A stretch of 64,000 nucleotides of DNA from Flammeovirga sp. SJP92 (GCF_001583495.1 NZ_LQAQ01000089.1:1-64000); one strand, 5' to 3'. Positions 44,504 through 52,231 are shown, counted from the stretch's first letter. The notes: generated from the sequence alone by a model not told the origin. Translations and numbers: made by a program.

Positions 44504-45097
44504 ATGAAAAAATCCATTTTCGATTATACTGAAGAAAAATATTTAACAAGATATCGTAGAGACCCTTATGGAAATAGAGAGGCTTATCAGGAATTGTGGG
44601 AATATCCTGTGAAAATAGAAACAATTCCGAAAGTAAAACGACATCTTCATAATAGCATTGATTATGCATTTTTTACTATTGTAATATCATTATTTACATT
44701 ACCCTATTTTTTTATGTGGGGAGAACACAGTTTAATCGAAGAATATGGGATTAAAACATCTTTGATAGAAAACTGCCTTTTAGTAATTAGACATTACTTC
44801 TTTTTTTACCTCTTTAGTTTTCCAATCCTTTATATAATTTCAGAAATATTTTTTGGTAAAACATTATCTCAATATTTATTTTCTACTCAGCTTATCAATG
44901 AAAATTTAGAGAGACCCACTAATAAATCAATTATTTTAAGAAATGTGATAAAAATATTTTCATTAGAACAATTTTTCCCTGATCGTGATAAATCTGGTTA
45001 TCATTGGTATGAAAAATATTCTAACACATATTTGGTTGAGAAAGAAGAAATTGAGCGTCTTAAAAAGATTATGTTGGAAAATGAAAAGGAAATATAG
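44504..45097 (+). CDS. RDD-like membrane protein
   Basis: From the ATG at 44504 it has 197 residues; an in-frame ATG at 44477 gives 206. A soluble N-terminal ~55 residues precede a hydrophobic segment starting HLHNSIDYAFFTIVISLF and a second at about residue 95 (HYFFFYLFSFPILYIISE). Between and after these lies GKTLSQYLF and LRNVIKIFSLEQF, the pattern of RDD-family proteins (R/D...D, GKTLGK). The C-terminus is charged and helical. Function unknown. It is flanked by two palindromic spacers. Confidence 0.6.
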   Translation: MKKSIFDYTEEKYLTRYRRDPYGNREAYQELWEYPVKIETIPKVKRHLHNSIDYAFFTIVISLFTLPYFFMWGEHSLIEEYGIKTSLIENCLLVIRHYFFFYLFSFPILYIISEIFFGKTLSQYLFSTQLINENLERPTNKSIILRNVIKIFSLEQFFPDRDKSGYHWYEKYSNTYLVEKEEIERLKKIMLENEKEI

Positions 45098-45103
45098 ATG
45101 GAG

Positions 45104-45160
45104 GTTGGTAACATTTACTACTTCTAGAAATTGGTTGACATACCTTATGGCCAACGTTTA
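45104..45160. repeat. Palindromic GGTTGG/CCAAC repeat (attC-like)
   Basis: GTTGG (45104-45108) and CCAAC (45151-45155) are inverted, with GGTTGACATACCTTATGG between, matching the GTGACATACC block of the neighbouring spacer. It ends with AACGTTTAAC, near the next gene start. Confidence 0.5.
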
Positions 45161-45197
45161 ACATTTATGTTATGCAATATAAATTATCACAATAATC

Positions 45198-45983
45198 ATG
45201 AAGAATTTTTTAATCTTAGTTATATGCGTATTGACATTGTCGTCAGTAATTGCACAGGAGAAAGGAACCTACCAAGCCGATAGTATTTATAAAACTAATA
45301 ATGTAAAGCTTAGAAAATGGTATATGGGAACAAATAAAAAACTTGGAGTAATAACTTATTATGACAAAGAAGGAAGATTGACCAAATATCAAGTCAAAAT
45401 GAATCTAGGAGCAACGGATAAAACTACTCATTATCAATATGGTAGCAATGGTCAACTTGAAAGTATCGTTGACAGCATAAAATACGGAGAGCCAGATAAA
45501 AAGGAAATCAAAAGTCTTAAGAAAATGGGTATAAATCCTAATATGCTTCTTGGAGATATTAATAATAAGCCACAATTGGAAGTTTCAAAATATGATTTGG
45601 TTTACGAAAGTGACGAATTGATTAAGATAACGAAATATAATCCAGATGGGACGCTAGATTTTATAGATAACTTTAAAAATAACGGTAAAATTCAAGAAAG
45701 AGCATTGTATAGAAATGGTGAATTGTATCGAATAAGTTTTACAGAATATTTAATCCCGAATCACAAAGCAAAGTTTTATGGATGGGAAATGAGTAGTGGT
45801 AAGAAAAGCGAGTGGAATTACAGCTTTGAATATGAGCTTGAAAATGGACTAGTAAAAAGCTATGCACGCTTTGATAATGGTAAAGAAATGGAAACAGTTG
45901 AGTATTTCTACGATGACAACGGGTTACTCCTAAAGACAAAAGGGAATATACTTGAACAATTCGAATATCAATTCTATGAGTAA
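45198..45983 (+). CDS. Secreted YD/RHS-repeat-like protein
   Basis: A 261-residue protein with a Sec signal peptide ending VIAQ (about residue 20). Repeating units follow: VITYYDKEGRLTKYQVKM, HYQYGSNGQLESIVDS, VYESDELIKITKYNPDGTLDF, then YSFEYELENGLVKSYARF and VEYFYDDNGLLLKTKGN. These are degenerate YD/RHS-type hairpins. It is longer than the two relatives at 2043 and 43705. No catalytic residues are visible. Likely extracellular or periplasmic. Confidence 0.7.
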   Translation: MKNFLILVICVLTLSSVIAQEKGTYQADSIYKTNNVKLRKWYMGTNKKLGVITYYDKEGRLTKYQVKMNLGATDKTTHYQYGSNGQLESIVDSIKYGEPDKKEIKSLKKMGINPNMLLGDINNKPQLEVSKYDLVYESDELIKITKYNPDGTLDFIDNFKNNGKIQERALYRNGELYRISFTEYLIPNHKAKFYGWEMSSGKKSEWNYSFEYELENGLVKSYARFDNGKEMETVEYFYDDNGLLLKTKGNILEQFEYQFYE

Positions 45984-46028
45984 AAGTTACAAAGCTAACA
46001 TTGAGGCATAAAGTTGAAATTAATAACT

Positions 46029-46188
46029 AAGTACTAGGACAAAAGAAAACGGACTTTTTATCTTACCTTTTTTATCCTACTCTTCGTTAGATTTTATCGC
46101 GTAACTAAGGCTATGCTCTGCAAATCAGCCTCGATTAGAATAAAAAATATTAACCTAAAATTATCCCTTTTCTTCTGTCCTAGTACTT
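46029..46188. mobile_element. MITE-like element with 21-base terminal inverted repeats
   Basis: The left end AAGTACTAGGACAAAAGAAA (46029-46048) and the right end TTTCTTCTGTCCTAGTACTT (46169-46188) are inverted with one mismatch. The interior contains a further small inverted repeat (AAGGCT and AGCCT). It has no ORF. The right end touches the ATG of the next gene. Its transposase is not in the window. Confidence 0.75.
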
Positions 46189-46968
46189 ATGAGCAAAACC
46201 AAAAGATTAAGCAAAGAGGAAGTGTTATTCATCTTTCAAGAAGAACATCGCTTATGTAGTAAGTTTGATTGTGAAGCAGATGAATCAATAAAATTAACTT
46301 TTAACAGTTCGATTGATGATTGGAGAGACTCATTAGATCTATTACCGTGGAAACCTTTAAGTCGACATTTGAACCGAGCCTTTAAAATTGATATAGATAC
46401 TAAAACTTGGAAAAGTGTATTAGTTGGGGATAAAAAATTACTTGATGTATGTGAACTAATATCAAGTAAAGCTGAAATAAACATAATTAAACCCCAAAAA
46501 ATATTTGGGACTTCTTGTTTGTCATATTCAGTCTTCCAATATATAAAGTTAGAGTTTGAGGAAAGAGGTATAGATACTAAAAATTTGAGACCATCAAGTT
46601 TAGTAAGCCCATACCTGAACAATCATTTTGAACATTTTATAGAATTCTTTAATATAAATTTCACAGGTACAATCCCTGAAATTGTCATAAAATCTAGCAA
46701 CCATAAATTTTCCTCAAATAAGTGGAAAACTTTAAGTAAAATATTTTGGAGTTTAATTTTTATAATGATTGCGATGGGATTAAATAATCCATTATGGTTA
46801 GTGATATGTTTCTCTTCTATAGCTTTATATTTATTCGTTTCATTTAAATTTCTGATGGATAATAATAGATATTCACTAGGACCAGATCTTTACATTCCAG
46901 AAGTAATAACATTTAAGGGTCTAATAAATAGAATAATTAAAGAAAAAAAACTTCACAGTATCAACTAA
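46189..46968 (+). CDS. Membrane-associated protein, unknown
   Basis: A 259-residue protein. A ~180-residue soluble N-terminal part (SKEEVLFIFQEEHRLCSKFDCEADESIKL...) is followed by two hydrophobic segments (about 188-205 WSLIFIMIAMGLNN and 208-225 LVICFSSIALYLFVSF) and a short cytoplasmic tail. The N-terminal half is acidic and may be an enzyme or sensor domain, but no motif is recognised. Its ATG abuts the right end of a MITE-like element, so its promoter may lie in it. Confidence 0.6.
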   Translation: MSKTKRLSKEEVLFIFQEEHRLCSKFDCEADESIKLTFNSSIDDWRDSLDLLPWKPLSRHLNRAFKIDIDTKTWKSVLVGDKKLLDVCELISSKAEINIIKPQKIFGTSCLSYSVFQYIKLEFEERGIDTKNLRPSSLVSPYLNNHFEHFIEFFNINFTGTIPEIVIKSSNHKFSSNKWKTLSKIFWSLIFIMIAMGLNNPLWLVICFSSIALYLFVSFKFLMDNNRYSLGPDLYIPEVITFKGLINRIIKEKKLHSIN

Positions 46969-46992
46969 ACTCTATTCCCAATTAAAACAGAG

Positions 46993-47286
46993 ATGAAAGT
47001 ACAGTGTAAAAATTGTTTGCCGAAAGAAGGAATTGAAGTTCCTGATTTTACACAGTCGGAAAAAACTCGACTATTGAAAATGAAACGGGAGTCGACAATT
47101 AAAACGATTAAATGTCTGATAGATGATTATAAATTAAGCCATTTAGAATCTAAATATATTGCATTACACATGAATGAAGATTATGGGAAATGCAACCGTT
47201 GTAATTATAATGAACTTGATCAAGAATATTTAAACTGTCCTAAATGTGGAGCTTTAAATTTAAACTGGCAGATTGGCGGAAATTAA
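46993..47286 (+). CDS. Small zinc-ribbon protein
   Basis: A 97-residue protein with three CxxC pairs: CKNC near the N-terminus, CNRC (about residue 67) and CPKC (about residue 82). The spacing suits a zinc ribbon formed by the latter two. A helical segment (residues 20-60) separates them. It starts 24 bases after the membrane protein, in likely cotranscription. Function unknown; DNA or protein binding is possible. Confidence 0.7.
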   Translation: MKVQCKNCLPKEGIEVPDFTQSEKTRLLKMKRESTIKTIKCLIDDYKLSHLESKYIALHMNEDYGKCNRCNYNELDQEYLNCPKCGALNLNWQIGGN

Positions 47287-47537
47287 TTTGATTTTAAGTT
47301 CAAAGTCAAAAAATAAATCATAGCTAATTCTAATTTATTTTTTGTGAGTATAACGCTAAAAAACGTATGAATAGTGGTTCTATTAAAAGTTTTTTGAAGG
47401 AAGTAATCGTAAAACAATAAATAGAATTAGATAATTTTGAATTTGTACTTATCTCAATAAACAAACGTCAACAACAACTAAAACTTTAGCCATCGGCTGA
47501 CAAATCCTTTCAATCATCAGACAAGAAAAATAAAGTA

Positions 47538-48023
47538 ATGAGAAGCATAATTATTGGTAGTTCAAATGAGTGTGATGTTATTTTTGAAGGTCATTATGTA
47601 GAATCAAAACATTTGAAAGTTACTATTGATGAAACAAATGAAATCTTTATACAAGATTTAGGTTCAAGATTTGGTACTTATATTAATGGGAAAAAAATAT
47701 CATCTAAAACCAAATATTTTAATAAGGATAAAGTAAAAATTGGTCCCAGTTTGATAAACATTCAACATATTTTATCAGAAGAGGCTGATGCTAATGATTT
47801 GAGTACAATAACGTTTAAAGACTTTTATACTCTGTCAGGTAAAATTAGCTTTCATGATTTTAAATGGTCTTTACTTTTACTAATACCTATTTTTGGTGGA
47901 ATTCCTTTATTTGTTGGTTATCATTTTTATGGGTTAGATGTCTTTTTTGAATTGTCTTTCTTTGGGTATTTTATTGTAGTATTACTTTATCTAAACTTAT
48001 TGAGGAAAGTATTAATGAAATAA
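47538..48023 (+). CDS. FHA-domain membrane protein
   Basis: A 161-residue protein. Residues 1-75 form an FHA domain, which binds phosphothreonine: IGSSNECDVIF, then ESKHLKV and IQDLGSRFGTYINGKKI. Two hydrophobic segments (about 108-128 and 132-155) anchor the C-terminus in the inner membrane. A stand-alone FHA with membrane helices is unusual for an operon-less gene. It could read out a Ser/Thr kinase elsewhere. Located in the variable island. Confidence 0.8.
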   Translation: MRSIIIGSSNECDVIFEGHYVESKHLKVTIDETNEIFIQDLGSRFGTYINGKKISSKTKYFNKDKVKIGPSLINIQHILSEEADANDLSTITFKDFYTLSGKISFHDFKWSLLLLIPIFGGIPLFVGYHFYGLDVFFELSFFGYFIVVLLYLNLLRKVLMK

Positions 48024-48077
48024 AAGTAGTTCAGTTTGAATATGAAATATACTTTCACGAAAATAGGCTTGTGGTGT

Positions 48078-48139
48078 TGCTCTAATTACCATTACACAAA
48101 ACTTTGGCCCAAAAATTAAGAGATTCGAAGTAGGAAAAT
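48078..48139. repeat. Dispersed repeat R3, copy 2
   Basis: TGCTCTAATTACCATTA... AATTAAGAG ... GAAGTAGGAAAAT, about 80% identical to 42661-42722. It lies between the FHA gene and the next gene. Confidence 0.7.
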
Positions 48140-48150
48140 TTATAAGTAAA

Positions 48151-48840
48151 ATGGATATTGATTTTATAAGTGAAGTTTTTTTCCCAAAGAGGAAAGGAGC
48201 AGAGTTGCTCTTTGAAAATAGAATGGAAATCCCTCTTATATTTTATGGTGATCGAGGGTATCACACATCGTGTTGTTATATCGATTGGGGACCAAATTTC
48301 CAATACGATGGAAGTATTACTTTTAATGTTGGAGAGTCCTATTTAATAGGACACAAACTCTTTAACAGCTCTCCTCAAAATGGAAGGCTTTACGTGGGGA
48401 AAGAATTTATTTTAGGGGTAGAAGATGATCCTGTCGGATTTGGGGAAATCATTGAAGTTGAGAAAAAGATATTCAAATATTGGAGTTTAAATGATGAAGT
48501 TTCTAAACTTAAATTTAAAGGCTTTAAAGCAGTTGATAATCTATCCAGTTTTATTCAAAGAATTGACAGTTTCCTATTTAAATCAGGAGGTAAATTAAAT
48601 ACAACTCATAAATTTCACCCAGAAGATAATTGTGTTTTACAAACAGAGTGTTATTCAGAAAAGCAAAATCTTAATATCCATGAGTTTAATACTTTGCTAA
48701 GTACATATCACAAAAGTTGGGACTTTAAATCACGTATTGAACCTCTAAAATATGAGGATACGATTCAATATGTACTTTGGGATAGAGCATTAAAATTATT
48801 TTATTCTGGAGAAATCAAATTAAAAAGAAAACTGAGTTAA
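48151..48840 (+). CDS. Unknown cytoplasmic protein, EF-Tu-like segment suspected
   Basis: A 229-residue soluble protein. Residues ~25-105 (IPLIFYGDRGYHTSCCYIDWGP ... GRLYVGKEFILGVEDDPVGFGEIIEVEKK) have the beta-barrel rhythm of an EF-Tu domain 2/3-like fold, a layout used by some immunity proteins. The C-terminal half is helical and Lys/Asn-rich. No catalytic motif is visible. It follows repeat R3 closely. Identity uncertain. Confidence 0.6.
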   Translation: MDIDFISEVFFPKRKGAELLFENRMEIPLIFYGDRGYHTSCCYIDWGPNFQYDGSITFNVGESYLIGHKLFNSSPQNGRLYVGKEFILGVEDDPVGFGEIIEVEKKIFKYWSLNDEVSKLKFKGFKAVDNLSSFIQRIDSFLFKSGGKLNTTHKFHPEDNCVLQTECYSEKQNLNIHEFNTLLSTYHKSWDFKSRIEPLKYEDTIQYVLWDRALKLFYSGEIKLKRKLS

Positions 48841-48910
48841 TTTAAAAACATATCTGGCCAATTGGCCCTTTTATACTTTTTGCAAACGTCTACGTAAGTA
48901 CAAACTATTT

Positions 48911-49582
48911 ATGAAATTAAATCCAGCAATCATCTTTATCTTTTTTTTATTTTCATGTCAAAATGGAGCACATATTGAATTTGGGAAAAAATATAAAGAA
49001 AAGTTACTGCAAATTAATATTGATACATTAGACAGTTATATAAAATTGTACAATTCTGTTGATAGCATTTTGTGTAGTAATGATGAAAGTCAAATTCAAT
49101 TACTTATTCATGATGATGAGGTCAATTATAAAGTTAACCTGATCAATATTTGTTCTGATATTGTAGGATGTTCCAAGTCTAGAAACTTTTTGGTGATCAA
49201 AAATGATTCTATTTATAAATCTAACATTGGAGCTTATAACTTCGATAGTTTATGTAATTTGATTATCCGAGACTATCCGAATAATGGTTTAAATCCAAGG
49301 TTAAGTGGTGCTCCTCATAAATTTTCTCTTTTATTTATTCAGCCTAATTTACTCAATAATGAGGCCTTAAAAGGAAGGTTGATTAACACTCTTAAAGCTT
49401 TTGAAAGTACTCATCTAGGTAATGATAAATTGAAGTTAGCTCTTAGCTTAGATATTAATGAAAACTTTGATTTTGATAAAATTCAATATGAAGACTCAGT
49501 ATATAATGAAATGGAAATGTTATTAAAAGATCAAAATTTAAAACAATATGGGAACTTGGGGAACAGGAATTCTAGAAAATGA
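48911..49582 (+). CDS. Lipoprotein overlapping the next gene
   Basis: A 223-residue lipoprotein (lipobox LFSC, about Cys16). The mature part is acidic and Asn/Asp-rich with no recognised motif. Its last 12 codons run into the start of the DUF4259 gene (overlap 49548-49582), and the terminal residues QYGNLGNRNSRK look unlike the rest. That suggests the natural end was lost or fused during cassette rearrangement. Confidence 0.65.
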   Translation: MKLNPAIIFIFFLFSCQNGAHIEFGKKYKEKLLQINIDTLDSYIKLYNSVDSILCSNDESQIQLLIHDDEVNYKVNLINICSDIVGCSKSRNFLVIKNDSIYKSNIGAYNFDSLCNLIIRDYPNNGLNPRLSGAPHKFSLLFIQPNLLNNEALKGRLINTLKAFESTHLGNDKLKLALSLDINENFDFDKIQYEDSVYNEMEMLLKDQNLKQYGNLGNRNSRK

Positions 49583-50000
49583 TAATGCTTTAGATTATTA
49601 CGATCGTTTTTTTGAGTATTATAATGAAGGGTTAAAACCAGAAGAGATAAATGAAAAACTGAAAAATGAATTTTCAGATTTAAATGAGGAAAGCGGTAAC
49701 ATCTATGATTTCTGGTTTGCAATAGCTCTTGCAAAGTGGGAAACTTGTAGTCTTGATGAGGAAACTCTGGCAAAAGTATCTCAATATATCGAAGATGAAA
49801 AAGATATTACTATTTGGCAGGAGTTGGATGCAGATGCTCAAACTATTGAAGATAGAAAAAAAGAACTGGAACAGTTTCTGAAGAAAATTCAAATTCCCAG
49901 AGACAAACCAAAACCAAGGGTAATGGTAGAACCAAAATCAAGTCTTTTAAAAAAAGAAGATTTGAACAGGGTTCCAAGATGGAAATTTTGGAAAAGATGA
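49548..50000 (+). CDS. DUF4259-family protein
   Basis: A 150-residue protein starting MGTWGTGILENDNALDYYDRF, the signature opening of DUF4259. This is a small helical family often found among bacterial immunity-type genes in Bacteroidota and Firmicutes. The middle is helical and acidic, the end is basic (RVPRWKFWKR). Its start overlaps the previous gene by 35 bases. Exact biochemical role unknown. Confidence 0.85.
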   Translation: MGTWGTGILENDNALDYYDRFFEYYNEGLKPEEINEKLKNEFSDLNEESGNIYDFWFAIALAKWETCSLDEETLAKVSQYIEDEKDITIWQELDADAQTIEDRKKELEQFLKKIQIPRDKPKPRVMVEPKSSLLKKEDLNRVPRWKFWKR

Positions 50001-50121
50001 TTTACCTAATAAAACAATTTAATCATTGTTTCTAGTAATCGGTTTAGAGGCACAATTGATAACTTTATCTTAATAAATATATTTGATAAAATGTTAGTAA
50101 TGATTACATAAACTTATTCAA

Positions 50122-50170
50122 TTATAAAATTCGTAGTTACGCTAGCTCTAAACAGTACAAACAGAGGAGG
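50122..50170. repeat. Hairpin family R1, right-half remnant
   Basis: TTCGTAGTTACGC, GTACAAACAGAGGAGG resembles the right arm end (CACGAACAGAGGAG) with losses. It lies between the DUF4259 gene and the next small gene. No left arm with similarity was found nearby. Confidence 0.45.
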
Positions 50171-50281
50171 ATATACGTCAATATGTCTGATAATTAAGTT
50201 GTTTATTATATCGTAACACATATTTCGTGTCAAAATGGCGTCATTTTTCTGTTGGAATACCATTTGACAGCCTTGGCGAAT

Positions 50282-50503
50282 ATGAAAGCATTTTTTATAA
50301 TCCTAGCCTGCTTATTATTACTCTGTTTTTTAGTAGTTAAAGCAATAAAAGCTAAAAGAGAACCTGAATCTAAACTTTCAGTTTACGAGCACCCAAGCAC
50401 TTTTAAAAAACCTTCTATAGAGATGGTTGTAAAATCAAATTCAACAGAAGAAAAAGACTTGGAACCTATTGATTTTAATAAAATACAAGAAGGTGATGAC
50501 TAG
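50282..50503 (+). CDS. Small single-span membrane protein
   Basis: A 73-residue protein from ATG 50282; a TTG at 50252 in frame is less likely. A hydrophobic helix (MKAFFIILACLLLLCFLVVKAI) is followed by a Lys/Glu-rich cytoplasmic tail ending in EPIDFNKIQEGDD. A membrane anchor with a short acidic tail; no function known. It sits between hairpin remnants. Confidence 0.6.
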   Translation: MKAFFIILACLLLLCFLVVKAIKAKREPESKLSVYEHPSTFKKPSIEMVVKSNSTEEKDLEPIDFNKIQEGDD

Positions 50504-50600
50504 AAAAAAGAACAATGTTAGATTTCTTCAATCCTATGTTCTTTTAGCGAGTAATATGTTACTCCTGTAGAAAACTTTTTAAAGTGTTATGCATTCCCTA

Positions 50601-50680
50601 CTGTTCAAAGGTACTGTCTTCAAAACCTCAGAAAAATCTTATGGGTTTACTTGAATTTTTAAGACAGTACCTGCGAATAG
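50601..50680. repeat. R1-end hairpin with different stem
   Basis: CTGTTC (50601-50606) and GAATAG (50675-50680) are the conserved end motifs, but the stem is different: AGGTACTGTCTT and AAGACAGTACCT form a perfect 12-base inverted pair. It lies 98 bases after the preceding gene. Confidence 0.65.
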
Positions 50681-50712
50681 AGGGGAGTTTTTAATTAAAA
50701 TGATGTAGTCAA

Positions 50713-51042
50713 ATGCTAATAAATAAACTAATTAATGAGAAATGTAAAGCAGAATCAATTAAGAAGAAGCTAAGTACTCTAACATTTGATAGAAAAAGTA
50801 CAGTTCATTTAGAGACAGAAAACGCATTAAATATATATAAGATTAGAGCTGATTTAAAGGCCTTCAAGGGTAAGAAAGGACTCTATGGTATTGAAAAATT
50901 AGTATTGAATATGGAAGAATATGATGGAGAGAAAATTAAAGTAATATCTTTTGTAGCAGTCGACATACAAATTTTAATCTTTTCAGATTTTGATGAGAAA
51001 GCGATTATTGGTTATATCAGTAATATTGAAATTGAGAAGTAA
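50713..51042 (+). CDS. Small cytoplasmic protein whose tail is duplicated downstream
   Basis: A 109-residue soluble protein. The N-terminus is Lys-rich and helical (LINEKCKAESIKKKLSTL); a beta-rich middle ends in IIGYISNIEIEK. No recognised family. The final segment YISNIEIE is repeated, nearly exactly, after hairpin copy 3 (51242-51277) as YISNIEIDGVK, showing that a paralogue or older version of this gene once stood here. The hairpin begins 16 bases after its stop. Confidence 0.65.
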   Translation: MLINKLINEKCKAESIKKKLSTLTFDRKSTVHLETENALNIYKIRADLKAFKGKKGLYGIEKLVLNMEEYDGEKIKVISFVAVDIQILIFSDFDEKAIIGYISNIEIEK

Positions 51043-51058
51043 CTACAGACCTCACTTA

Positions 51059-51236
51059 CTGTTCTTCGTGTTAAGCCGAAAGGCGTCACTGAGAACTATA
51101 GCATAGTCTAAGTCTGTGACTTATAACTTTATAAAACTATCGGGGAAATACTTGAAAAAATGTGTGTTGTTATAAGTTACAAACTTAAACAAAATCAAGT
51201 TCGCAGTGACGCCTTACGACTTGACACTACGAACAG
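51059..51236. repeat. Hairpin family R1, full copy 3
   Basis: Ends CTGTTC (51059-51064) and GAACAG (51231-51236) with arms matching copies 1, 2 and 4 (GTTAAGCCGAAAGGCGTCAC and GTGACGCCTTACGACTTGAC). The displaced gene tail begins 5 bases past the GAACAG end, as in copy 2. Confidence 0.9.
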
Positions 51237-51241
51237 AGGAG

Positions 51242-51277
51242 TATATCAGTAATATTGAAATTGATGGTGTAAAGTAA
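51242..51277 (+). pseudogene. Displaced 3' tail of a paralogue of the 50713 gene
   Basis: This 36-base segment reads YISNIEIDGVK plus stop. The first 23 bases are identical to 51013-51035 within the upstream gene. It starts immediately after GAACAGAGGAG, like the amidase tail at 42131. Confidence 0.85.
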
Positions 51278-51400
51278 GTAATGTGCTCCTTACAGTTAAA
51301 GTCCTTGTAATTATTACTTTCAGTTTAATATATTGAACAGAGGGCAGAATTAGTCTTCATAAAAGGGGACAGCTAAGGAATTGAAGAAAGGTAAATATGT

Positions 51401-52042
51401 ATGACAAAACGTTTAGTAATTAAAGTTCTTATTATCTTATGCTCAATAGTATTACTTATCTTTTTAGCCTACATGGTACATAAAAATCAAAATGAGTATG
51501 AGAAAAAGGAATTCACAACTATTAGATTAGCTAATTTTCCAGACAAAATAAATTCAATAAACAGAATTGATTCAATAGTTGTTAAAGATTTTTTCTTGGA
51601 TAAATATATTTTTGATCCATATATAGAACCAACCATTACGATTAGTACTAGTTTAGAATATAGACTGAAGTCGAAAATTAAATCTTTGAACCTGTATGCT
51701 ATTAATGGTAATGATACTTTGGTGTTTAAGCCTGTTAAACAGGTTGAATTAGATAATAGTAGAATATCAGTTTCATGGGTGAATTCTGATAGGCGTGATA
51801 CAGCTCCATTTTTATCCTGTGATATTTCATTGTTTGGAGGTGGGAAAATTTATTCTTTTTTTACAGAGAGTGAATTCAGAATAAATAAGTTAAAAATAAA
51901 AGGTACTAACTCAACCGCTTTTAGGTCTTCTATTACTGGGGGAAATGAATTGATGTTTGATGAATTTTTTAATTTCAAATTAATCTATGGTTTGCTTTAT
52001 GATAAAACTGATTGCTTAAAAATTATTTCTTACGAAGAATAG
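51401..52042 (+). CDS. Single-span membrane-anchored protein, unknown
   Basis: A 213-residue protein with an N-terminal membrane anchor (LVIKVLIILCSIVLLIFLAYMVHK) and a large periplasmic or extracellular domain. The domain is beta-rich with many Asn, Ser and Asp and a repeated 'L-x-x-x-KxxSLNLYAINGND' style; no family recognised. Its stop is 7 bases before full hairpin copy 4. The N-terminus is preceded by a short leader after a lone hairpin end. Confidence 0.65.
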   Translation: MTKRLVIKVLIILCSIVLLIFLAYMVHKNQNEYEKKEFTTIRLANFPDKINSINRIDSIVVKDFFLDKYIFDPYIEPTITISTSLEYRLKSKIKSLNLYAINGNDTLVFKPVKQVELDNSRISVSWVNSDRRDTAPFLSCDISLFGGGKIYSFFTESEFRINKLKIKGTNSTAFRSSITGGNELMFDEFFNFKLIYGLLYDKTDCLKIISYEE

Positions 52043-52049
52043 TTGCCCA

Positions 52050-52231
52050 CTGTTCTTGGTGTCAAGCCGAAAGGCGTCACTGAGAGTTATAGCATAGTCT
52101 AAGTCTGTGACTTATAACTTTAATAAAAAGCTATCGGTGAAATACTTGAAAAAATGTGTGTTGTTATAAGTTACAAACTTAAACAAAGGTCAAGTTCGTA
52201 GTGACGCCTTTCGGCTTGACACCACGAACAG
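52050..52231. repeat. Hairpin family R1, full copy 4
   Basis: Ends CTGTTC (52050) and GAACAG (52226-52231) with full arms like copies 1-3. A short open frame continues for ~30 codons right after the right end, then enters repeat R2. No match to an upstream gene was seen. Confidence 0.88.

Larger units (their letters stand above)
51043..51400. other. Junction region: hairpin copy 3 and displaced tail
   Basis: 358 bases without an intact gene. It holds hairpin copy 3 (51059-51236), the displaced tail (51242-51277) and a lone right-end motif GAACAGAGGG at 51335. The rest is leader for the next gene. Confidence 0.65.

Noticed and set aside
46236-46622. 128-codon minus-strand frame
   Set aside because: Antisense shadow of the 46189 gene, with no leader or motif.
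35782-52231. CRISPR array
   Set aside because: Repeats are ~180-base hairpins separated by genes, not short regular repeats with spacers, and no cas genes are present.
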